Origin: Bolinopsis microptera
Lineage: Eukaryota > Ctenophora > Tentaculata > Lobata > Bolinopsidae
Direction: 5' to 3'
DNA length: 64,000 nucleotides
Assembly: GCF_026151205.1 (NCBI RefSeq)
Contig: NC_087072.1
Coordinates: 13,988,169 to 14,052,168 of the forward strand
Shown here: one piece after another, positions 56,420-64,000 of the stretch
Layout of the letters: every line of letters starts with the position of its first letter
Numbering within the stretch: the first letter of the stretch is position 1
The notes under the pieces: generated by a model
What the model was told of the DNA's origin: nothing
Database searches by the model: none
What the model saw: only the letters and a program-made list of their open reading frames with translations
Made by a program: the position numbers and the translations under genes

Positions 56420-58378
56420 TACTGTTCCAGCCTTCGTTATTGAGCTATCATGAGCTCAATACCTTTTACTAATTCTACCCCTTATATTAACCTGAAACTG
56501 AAAAACTGCAGCTGAAAGCATCAAGTGGTTACAATGAAAATGGACGAGTAAAAAATATTTAAAGAAAAACAAAATTTTTATTTACCACAAAACAATAAAT
56601 ACATATTAGTTTCAGACAGTGGATGAGTGTGGTCTCAACGGTGTCATGAAGTGTTGGATCTACAATAACATGCTGACTAGCAAGATGTCCTGGGATCTGA
56701 TGATTTACAACCTTCCTGTAAGTTCTGTGTACGAACTGGATGCTATCTGCACCAGATTCTTGAAGAAGTGGTTGGGTGTTACTAGATCAATTACTGTGAC
56801 AGTCCTGTACAGGAGCAAGGATTACTTCGGGCTAAACTTGAAGAAGCTAAGTGACTTATACAAGTCTCTTCAGGTATCAAAGGGACACGCCCTGAAGAAC
56901 AGTGATGACACCAAAGTTGTAGAAGCCTATAATAACAAGAGAGAGAAACAGGAGAACAGCCCGAGATGGTCTTATACAACGGAGCTGACGGCAAGAGAGC
57001 GAGATCTCTACTTCCAGGAGTTGGTTGGAGTAGTGACTAAAGACCGAGTAGGACTCGGATGCAAACCAAAGTTGACTGAGAGGCAGAAGCTAAGACAACT
57101 GGTAGAATCGGTGTCAGAGAACGACATGCTAGTCACCCTGGTAAACAAGGGAGTACAGGGCAAGTTCTTGACATGGGAGAACACGATGCAGTTAGACTTA
57201 GGATGGAACAGCCTTATCTACAACTACAAGATGAGCCCGGCTCTCCTTAAATTCCACCTAAACTCGACGCACGACGTGGCTAATACCCCTGCAAACATGA
57301 AATTGTGGAACTACTCGAGTACAGGAAATTGTACACTTTGTGGTTGGAAGACGTGCAACATCAAGCACATCCTAGCCGTCTGCAGTATAGCAAGGAACTC
57401 CAAAAGGTACAACTGGAGACATGACAACGTCCTACGTGTTATAGCCATAGCCTTGCTTGACCAACTCAAGATGTACAATTCCTCAGGTTCCACGACCTCC
57501 GACAAAGAATGGATACGGTTCAAGTCGAAGGATGGGAAGTATGAACACCCAAAGCCAAAGCTGAGGAAGGAGAGGCCCTTTGAGAGAGCGAAAGACTGGA
57601 AGCTGATATGGGACGAGGATACACTACCTGCCCAGTTCCCACAGCACATCTACAACACAGCGGAGAGACCCGACATTGTAGTATGGTCGGATAGTTTGAG
57701 AGAAGTAGTTCTGATTGAACTGACTTGTGGTGACGAGAGTAACTTCAGTGACCAAGTAGCATGTAAAGAAGCACGCTACAACAGAGAGCTGATTCCTGGC
57801 ATCGACGGGTGCGGTTGGAAAGCTCTGCTCTTTACGGTAGAGATTGGGTGTAGGGGCTTCTGGCACCATACTGTACCAGCTCTATTCAACTACTTTGGAT
57901 TGGCGAAGAGAACGAAGAATAAAGCCCTGAATGAGGCTGCTTTGGTCGCTCTTCGATGTTCCTATACAATCTGGTTAGCCCGCGACAACAAGAAATGGTC
58001 TACCTGCTACGACATCGCAAGGAGGCCAGAAGTCATAAACTGTGAAAGCTGAGTGTTGGGCCCATAAAACATGTTGAAAGCTGCAACCAGGATCACAAAT
58101 ACTGGTGGAATACAGAATGACTTGCTAATCAGATTTATAGATGGAGTTGCTATCGAAAGATATAGAACTCAGGTAAACATCTAACCTGTAATAGTTTATT
58201 GTTGATTTTTCTCTTATATTCATAGATAAATTCAAATTTTGAATTTAGCCATATTCACAGTCCGCCGCGCACTTGTATCACGTCGTGACACACACGGTCA
58301 TTTCACTACACTAAATACAAGGGAGCCGCGCACTCGTGCGCGGCGGGCCGGTCATATGCATCCTATGACAACTGCACA
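56420..58378 (+). mobile_element. Non-LTR retrotransposon 3' block, copy 1
   Basis: A 1.96-kb block from ACTGTTCCAGCCTTCG to GACAACTGCACA, apparently identical to 59745-61703. It carries the C-terminal coding part of a restriction-like-endonuclease retrotransposon and a 3' zone with the palindrome GCCGCGCACTCGTGCGCGGC. Reverse transcriptase core motifs are absent, so it is 5'-truncated. Confidence 0.8.
56619..58052 (+). CDS. RT thumb plus restriction-like endonuclease fragment, copy 1
   Basis: A 477-codon open frame; the first codon of the open stretch is GTG, directly after an acceptor-like TTTCAG, so it is a fragment and not a complete gene. Residues 1-80 resemble the reverse transcriptase thumb of R2/NeSL-type elements (FLKKWLGV, VLYRS). 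Then comes a zinc knuckle (CTLCGWKTCNIKHILAVC) and a PD-(D/E)xK nuclease core (RPDIVVWSD...VVLIELT) followed by KEARYN. Such nucleases cut target DNA to prime reverse transcription. The frame is intact to its stop, but without the catalytic RT it cannot move itself. Confidence 0.8.
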   Translation: MDECGLNGVMKCWIYNNMLTSKMSWDLMIYNLPVSSVYELDAICTRFLKKWLGVTRSITVTVLYRSKDYFGLNLKKLSDLYKSLQVSKGHALKNSDDTKVVEAYNNKREKQENSPRWSYTTELTARERDLYFQELVGVVTKDRVGLGCKPKLTERQKLRQLVESVSENDMLVTLVNKGVQGKFLTWENTMQLDLGWNSLIYNYKMSPALLKFHLNSTHDVANTPANMKLWNYSSTGNCTLCGWKTCNIKHILAVCSIARNSKRYNWRHDNVLRVIAIALLDQLKMYNSSGSTTSDKEWIRFKSKDGKYEHPKPKLRKERPFERAKDWKLIWDEDTLPAQFPQHIYNTAERPDIVVWSDSLREVVLIELTCGDESNFSDQVACKEARYNRELIPGIDGCGWKALLFTVEIGCRGFWHHTVPALFNYFGLAKRTKNKALNEAALVALRCSYTIWLARDNKKWSTCYDIARRPEVINCES

Positions 58379-58571
58379 TCCTCCTCATCAGTCCTCCTTC
58401 TCCTTAGTCCTCCTCCTCAGTCCTCCTCCTCATGGGTTCTCCTGGATCCCTCTTCTCCTCCTCAGTCCTTCTCCTCCTCCTCAGTTATCCTCCTCCTCCT
58501 CCTTCTCCACACCCCGGCCCACTCGTGGTCGTTGTAACAAACCGTGTGAAGCCCAGTTACTTTAAAGGTCT
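58379..58571. repeat. CTCCT-rich simple sequence
   Basis: About 58379-58510 is repetitive TCCTCCTC / CAGTCCTCCT, right at the end of the retrotransposon block. Its counterpart is absent after copy 2. Confidence 0.7.
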
Positions 58572-59284
58572 TTAAAAAGTTAAAAGCGCCCCATACTTGA
58601 CTTTAAAAATAGCATCCTTCTCCAAATTATACAGTCTTAAAGCTTTTGCATACTGTCCCCTCCCAGCTGCTGCGAAGTAGGGCAGCATCAAAGCTACTGC
58701 TGATAAGTGCATATTGTAGTCGTGCAACCTCTCTGCTCTTATGAAGTCCTTTACTAGTGTTATCATGTTGTGGTATAAGTAACGCATAGAGCTGCTGTTC
58801 TACTGTTGGAAAACAGGTTCTTTAGAAGCAGAGTTATTTTCTCTGATAGATCCTGAATAGATTTAGTTTTAAAGTGAACACCTAGATTTTCGTTCACACA
58901 TTTGTAGATGTAACCTTCCAAGTCTGCTAGTTCATCGTCGTAAACTTCTTCCTCTATAATGAAACAACAAAGAGCGGCGTCGATCAGAAAGTGGGCTCTC
59001 AACGCTTTATAGTAAGATCCTCCAACTAATATATGCGTGACGTCTCCAGGATACACGAGTTTGATGAGCTCCTCTAAACCCGAGTCTGCCATTATTATTA
59101 TATAGCCTATGCAGCCAAGAAACCTCTTGAGAGTGTGGAAGCCCCCAACCCTGACCACAATAGGCATCCTAGTTTCCATTACTATTCGGGTGGCCTTAAT
59201 CCACAATGGCAAATCGAATGTGATTATCATCAGCTCACTGTAGGATAACTTAAGACATTCAACCAGAGTAGTATGTACCGTCAA
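58572..59284 (-). pseudogene. Frameshifted transposon-associated protein
   Basis: Two overlapping minus-strand frames, 58763-59284 then 58572-58787, read as one broken protein: FLGCIGYIIIMADSGLEEL, VGGSYYKALRAHFLIDAAL, then in the second frame HLSAVALMLPYFAAAGRGQY and KALRLYNLEK. The frame changes near 58780. Similar ...LPYF..AGRxxYAKxxRLY proteins recur in invertebrate genomes next to mobile elements. I do not know their function. It lies between the two retrotransposon blocks. Confidence 0.45.
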
Positions 59285-59329
59285 ATAGCTGTCTGGGGGT
59301 TGGTCAATAATCTGTTATTTGTTAGTTAA

Positions 59330-59744
59330 CCTTGATATTTGTTAATTGAAGTTATTTCTCGAGTAAGATTTGAAATAAGCGTTAAAAATAATTTGGTGTA
59401 TTTTTTTTCGAAATTTCAATAAAATTGAGAAAAATTTCGAAAAATTCCATTTATTTCGAAAAATAAAGCTCCAATCGTTCTGAAACTATCATTCGCCTGC
59501 CATAATGTGACCATTGCGGTCATTTTGCACCCCCTATGGAGATCTCAAGACCTTCGGGAGCCGAATAACCAATATTAGGGGTGGGGCGTATGGGTTCCTG
59601 GAGAAAAATGACTATAAAAATTTTTGCCCAAAAGTTTCAGCTGGACGGTTTTTTTTTGTGGTTCCTGGGACTATGGACAACACATTCCTGTAGACAAACC
59701 TTTGTTACGAATTTGTTCACAGAAAAATCAACTCTTGCCCTAAC
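59330..59744. other. AT-rich spacer with dispersed repeat
   Basis: AATTTCGAAAAATTCC-type repeats at 59395-59465. About 59655-59730 shares words with 15215-15290 (GTTCCTGGGACTATG, AACACATTCCTG). Confidence 0.4.
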
Positions 59745-61703
59745 TACTGTTCCAGCCTTCGTTATTGAGCTATCATGAGCTCAATACCTTTTACTAATTC
59801 TACCCCTTATATTAACCTGAAACTGAAAAACTGCAGCTGAAAGCATCAAGTGGTTACAATGAAAATGGACGAGTAAAAAATATTTAAAGAAAAACAAAAT
59901 TTTTATTTACCACAAAACAATAAATACATATTAGTTTCAGACAGTGGATGAGTGTGGTCTCAACGGTGTCATGAAGTGTTGGATCTACAATAACATGCTG
60001 ACTAGCAAGATGTCCTGGGATCTGATGATTTACAACCTTCCTGTAAGTTCTGTGTACGAACTGGATGCTATCTGCACCAGATTCTTGAAGAAGTGGTTGG
60101 GTGTTACTAGATCAATTACTGTGACAGTCCTGTACAGGAGCAAGGATTACTTCGGGCTAAACTTGAAGAAGCTAAGTGACTTATACAAGTCTCTTCAGGT
60201 ATCAAAGGGACACGCCCTGAAGAACAGTGATGACACCAAAGTTGTAGAAGCCTATAATAACAAGAGAGAGAAACAGGAGAACAGCCCGAGATGGTCTTAT
60301 ACAACGGAGCTGACGGCAAGAGAGCGAGATCTCTACTTCCAGGAGTTGGTTGGAGTAGTGACTAAAGACCGAGTAGGACTCGGATGCAAACCAAAGTTGA
60401 CTGAGAGGCAGAAGCTAAGACAACTGGTAGAATCGGTGTCAGAGAACGACATGCTAGTCACCCTGGTAAACAAGGGAGTACAGGGCAAGTTCTTGACATG
60501 GGAGAACACGATGCAGTTAGACTTAGGATGGAACAGCCTTATCTACAACTACAAGATGAGCCCGGCTCTCCTTAAATTCCACCTAAACTCGACGCACGAC
60601 GTGGCTAATACCCCTGCAAACATGAAATTGTGGAACTACTCGAGTACAGGAAATTGTACACTTTGTGGTTGGAAGACGTGCAACATCAAGCACATCCTAG
60701 CCGTCTGCAGTATAGCAAGGAACTCCAAAAGGTACAACTGGAGACATGACAACGTCCTACGTGTTATAGCCATAGCCTTGCTTGACCAACTCAAGATGTA
60801 CAATTCCTCAGGTTCCACGACCTCCGACAAAGAATGGATACGGTTCAAGTCGAAGGATGGGAAGTATGAACACCCAAAGCCAAAGCTGAGGAAGGAGAGG
60901 CCCTTTGAGAGAGCGAAAGACTGGAAGCTGATATGGGACGAGGATACACTACCTGCCCAGTTCCCACAGCACATCTACAACACAGCGGAGAGACCCGACA
61001 TTGTAGTATGGTCGGATAGTTTGAGAGAAGTAGTTCTGATTGAACTGACTTGTGGTGACGAGAGTAACTTCAGTGACCAAGTAGCATGTAAAGAAGCACG
61101 CTACAACAGAGAGCTGATTCCTGGCATCGACGGGTGCGGTTGGAAAGCTCTGCTCTTTACGGTAGAGATTGGGTGTAGGGGCTTCTGGCACCATACTGTA
61201 CCAGCTCTATTCAACTACTTTGGATTGGCGAAGAGAACGAAGAATAAAGCCCTGAATGAGGCTGCTTTGGTCGCTCTTCGATGTTCCTATACAATCTGGT
61301 TAGCCCGCGACAACAAGAAATGGTCTACCTGCTACGACATCGCAAGGAGGCCAGAAGTCATAAACTGTGAAAGCTGAGTGTTGGGCCCATAAAACATGTT
61401 GAAAGCTGCAACCAGGATCACAAATACTGGTGGAATACAGAATGACTTGCTAATCAGATTTATAGATGGAGTTGCTATCGAAAGATATAGAACTCAGGTA
61501 AACATCTAACCTGTAATAGTTTATTGTTGATTTTTCTCTTATATTCATAGATAAATTCAAATTTTGAATTTAGCCATATTCACAGTCCGCCGCGCACTTG
61601 TATCACGTCGTGACACACACGGTCATTTCACTACACTAAATACAAGGGAGCCGCGCACTCGTGCGCGGCGGGCCGGTCATATGCATCCTATGACAACTGC
61701 ACA
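59745..61703 (+). mobile_element. Non-LTR retrotransposon 3' block, copy 2
   Basis: Same block as 56420-58378, offset by 3325 bp in the same orientation, with the same 5' breakpoint. Equal truncation and apparent identity mean a recent segmental duplication (or an assembly duplicate), not two insertions. Confidence 0.8.
59944..61377 (+). CDS. RT thumb plus restriction-like endonuclease fragment, copy 2
   Basis: Encodes the same 477-residue peptide as 56619-58052, with the same zinc knuckle and PD...ELT nuclease core. No amino-acid difference was seen. It follows the same TTTCAG and also lacks the catalytic reverse transcriptase. Confidence 0.8.
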   Translation: MDECGLNGVMKCWIYNNMLTSKMSWDLMIYNLPVSSVYELDAICTRFLKKWLGVTRSITVTVLYRSKDYFGLNLKKLSDLYKSLQVSKGHALKNSDDTKVVEAYNNKREKQENSPRWSYTTELTARERDLYFQELVGVVTKDRVGLGCKPKLTERQKLRQLVESVSENDMLVTLVNKGVQGKFLTWENTMQLDLGWNSLIYNYKMSPALLKFHLNSTHDVANTPANMKLWNYSSTGNCTLCGWKTCNIKHILAVCSIARNSKRYNWRHDNVLRVIAIALLDQLKMYNSSGSTTSDKEWIRFKSKDGKYEHPKPKLRKERPFERAKDWKLIWDEDTLPAQFPQHIYNTAERPDIVVWSDSLREVVLIELTCGDESNFSDQVACKEARYNRELIPGIDGCGWKALLFTVEIGCRGFWHHTVPALFNYFGLAKRTKNKALNEAALVALRCSYTIWLARDNKKWSTCYDIARRPEVINCES

Positions 61704-62640
61704 CACAGCCAAGCCACACATTGTTGAGAAATTCTTAAGTGCGGCTGTAAGCGCCGCGCGCAGGGACTATTTAATTGTTATCTTGTATGTTTATAACCTA
61801 CCAAGATGCGCGCCGAGTTGGACTCGTCTTAATAGGTGATACTCGTAAAATATTTGTTCAATGTTTCAGGACCGTCGACGAGTTCAACTCGGCGCGCGTC
61901 CTGGTAGGTTGTAAACCTATTCACATAGCCATTTGTCTACGCGTACTGCGTGACGCGCTTGTTTCATGACCTTCGGCGGTCGCGCGCTACTGCAAGCGAG
62001 AGGGCTCTGGTTAGAGCAAGTAAACCTACAAGACTCGTCGACGTTCTTGCTTGACGAAACAAATAGTTTACGAGTATCACCCGTTAAGGCCCTGCAGTGA
62101 CGTGCATTTCGCCGATTTAACTTGTATCACGTTGTGACACCCACGGTCGTTCTCACGATACAGGAGGAGCCGCGCACTCGTGCGCGGCGGGTCATACAAC
62201 GTATGACAAAATTTAACGAAGTGTGGTTGCGAGAATGGAGAAGCATTATTTTATATTGGATGCGCGGCCCAGTAGTGCATTGCGCTACAAGAAAATGTAT
62301 ATCATTTTGGTAAAAGACACGCGCTATATACAATATATTTCCACCAAAAGTTGCACTAACCAAAGCCCTCTCGCTTGCAGTAGCGCGCGACCGCCGAAGG
62401 CGCGCTTGTGAAACAAGCGCGTCACGCAGTACGCGTATACACATGGCTATGTGAAACCAAAAGTATTAACGGGTGATACTTGTAAAATATTTGTTTCAAA
62501 TATTAAGACCGTCGCCGCGCGTCGACGAGTCCAACTCGGCGCGCGTTTTGGTAGGTTCGGTTATAAACCTACAACCAAAAGCACATGGCGCCAAAATCTG
62601 ACAAATTGTAAAACTCCCAGGAAACCGTACTGTTAGGGGC
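61704..62640. repeat. CpG-rich nested inverted-repeat block
   Basis: Dense CGCGCG words in an AT-rich genome. ACTCGGCGCGCGT with GTAGGTT(..)TAAACCTA at about 61880-61920 recurs at about 62535-62575. A mirrored arm CAAGCGAGAGGGCT / AGCCCTCTCGCTTG appears at about 61992 and 62362. TACTGCGTGACGCGC (about 61941) and GCGCGTCACGCAGTA (about 62418) are reverse complements. GCCGCGCACTCGTGCGCGGC from the retrotransposon 3' zone recurs at about 62169. Short open frames here are by-products. Confidence 0.7.
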
Positions 62641-64000
62641 CTAACTTCGGAAGTAAAAGAGATAGAAACGTCCGGTTTTCAACAAAATGTCCGTCTCGTA
62701 AAACTAAAGTAGGCTCCCCAGGAGCCAAATTCAAAACAATGTAGATTTTGAATTATCGCGAAAAGTTTGATTTTGGGCTAAATAAAAGATCGCAGCTTTT
62801 AAACTTTGTGAAGTAATGTCGTTGTCATGACTCCATATTGTAATTCACGCGAGCGAGCGAGCGATCATGCAGTGAACGTTACGTCACGCGCGCTGACACA
62901 CGTGCCATCGAAAAACAACCACCTCTAGTACCACGGCCAGCCGGTAAGCTTTTCTGGGCTGAAATTAACGTTTTTAATGTTCAAATATGTTTTTACCTGG
63001 GGACCTCAGGCTAATATGTTCATAAACCGAATAGAGATTAGGCAGAATGACAGGCTGAGCGCGGGGCCGGGGGCCATGAGTACGAGTAAATATGCATATG
63101 TTTAAAATTTGTAGCGCAATGCGTTAGTGTTACTGTGCCACGCCGCATGGCACACTCAATGAGGCTTCTCACATGACAGCGAAATGCGCTTCTGTGCCGC
63201 GCCGAGCTGCGATGAATTGACATCGTCAATTAAGTTAATATTGAATATGTATGATTGTACATTGTACATGACTTAAGACTTTGAAATAAATATTTATATA
63301 TAGTCTAGGTCTTTATACTTTATCATTTATAAATTTATAAATGTATACTGATTTCTGAAATGTAAGGTCCAGTTAAAATAATACATAAATCTAAAAACGA
63401 TAATCACTAGAAATGATTAATGTGCGATATAATAACAACAAATTTGACTTCGACTGTCAACCAAAAATATCGATTTAAGTTCTATAATTATTTGACTGTA
63501 ATTTACTGTAATTTGAATTACCTTGAAATGATAAATATGCTTGATGTTTAACCGAAAATTGATCGATTGACGATGCCAATTTTTTTCCAATCCATTAGCG
63601 CATCGTGCAACAAATAAAACCAAAAGCAAACTCATATCATAGCAAACTCATATTAAGTCAATCGCAATTTCAAGCTTGAAGTTGCAAATCAAAACTTTTA
63701 TTCACCAGGTTCTGAGGTTCCAGCAAAAACTTAAATGTCGTTAAATCACTGTTAAATTGGCATCGTTAATTGTTTTGTCACTTTCATATAAAATGTAAAT
63801 TGTAAAAGTAGAACGTCACATTTTTAACTTAAACGTTAGTGGTGTCAGGAAGAAGGACCAGTTCTCGGACTTCTCAAGAATGATTTTCGCTAATGCTATC
63901 AACTAATCAACTATTTACGTCATACAGCATTCCCTGAAATCGAATATGTGATATGATTGAAATTTAAGAGATATGTTCAATGCATTAATAATTGTGAATT
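62641..64000. other. Intergenic; contains repeat copy 62988-63065
   Basis: AT-rich, no supported gene. 62988-63065 is the partner of the repeat at 12985-13070. About 62845-62900 has GAGCGAGCGAGCGA simple sequence and GCGCG words. Confidence 0.5.

Noticed and set aside
61564-62636. Several 60-105 residue frames rich in Arg
   Set aside because: By-products of the CpG-rich inverted repeats; frames occur on both strands and lack splice or start support.
1-64000. tRNA, rRNA or spliced-leader RNA genes
   Set aside because: I looked for B-box (GGTTCRA) and leader plus Sm-site patterns by eye and found none with a foldable partner; a covariance-model scan would be decisive.

Overview
This window is a piece of an AT-rich invertebrate animal genome. 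The genes have many short spliced exons, and the conserved set is metazoan (p22phox, CFDP1, COP9 subunit 4, GalNAc-transferase, LDLa-type GPCR, 3-methylcrotonyl-CoA carboxylase alpha). I assembled exons by hand from frame and GT..AG (one GC..AG) phase agreement. All nine genes assignable to a known family with a clear start have a splice-acceptor-like CAG 1 to 12 nt upstream of the start ATG. That suggests spliced-leader trans-splicing, and together with the gene set makes me favour an early-branching animal such as a hydrozoan cnidarian. The species call is an inference.

Layout. 1-7590: a minus-strand receptor gene (signal peptide, SRCR-like module, LDLa repeats, 7TM; its 3' end is off the window), hosting in intron 2 an opposite-strand, intron-containing tyrosine recombinase gene. 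8.7-10.95 kb: a TTAA-flanked foldback element split by an 840-bp insertion with an 8-bp target duplication. 12.1-13.2 kb: a degenerate calmodulin-like gene (minus). 15.6-17.4 kb: small inverted-repeat elements. 17.65-19.3 kb: a small class A GPCR (plus) with a 7-bp minisatellite in an intron. 20.7-21.5 kb: a duplicated ORF-like repeat. 21.86-26.0 kb: CYBA/p22phox (plus), whose intron 1 carries a 2.5-kb terminal-inverted-repeat element full of TGTGAC boxes. 27.1-31.0 kb: an unrecognised 250-residue basic protein (plus).

32.1-48.6 kb: five minus-strand genes in a row, in transcription order CFDP1, MCCC1, mitochondrial uS7-like, SLC25A34/35-like and DDX42, with a single-exon GalNAc-transferase gene nested on the plus strand inside a CFDP1 intron. 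One DDX42 intron contains a 29-bp tandem array in which the exon end and its 5' splice site are copied about 17 times. 49-53.2 kb: a CR1-like LINE 3' end interrupted by a 3.4-kb element with about 560-bp inverted arms and a 9-bp target duplication, which itself carries a copy of the TGTGAC element. 53.3-55.5 kb: COPS4 (minus). 56.4-61.7 kb: two apparently identical 1.96-kb blocks encoding the thumb and restriction-like endonuclease end of a non-LTR retrotransposon, separated by a frameshifted transposon-associated ORF. 61.7-62.6 kb: a CpG-rich inverted-repeat block. The last 1.4 kb is plain AT-rich sequence.

The conserved genes cover RNA splicing (DDX42), chromatin (CFDP1), protein deneddylation (COPS4), leucine catabolism and mitochondrial transport and translation (MCCC1, SLC25, uS7m), and superoxide production (CYBA). 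They do not form one pathway. The unusual material is in the introns, the repeats and the 5' ends.
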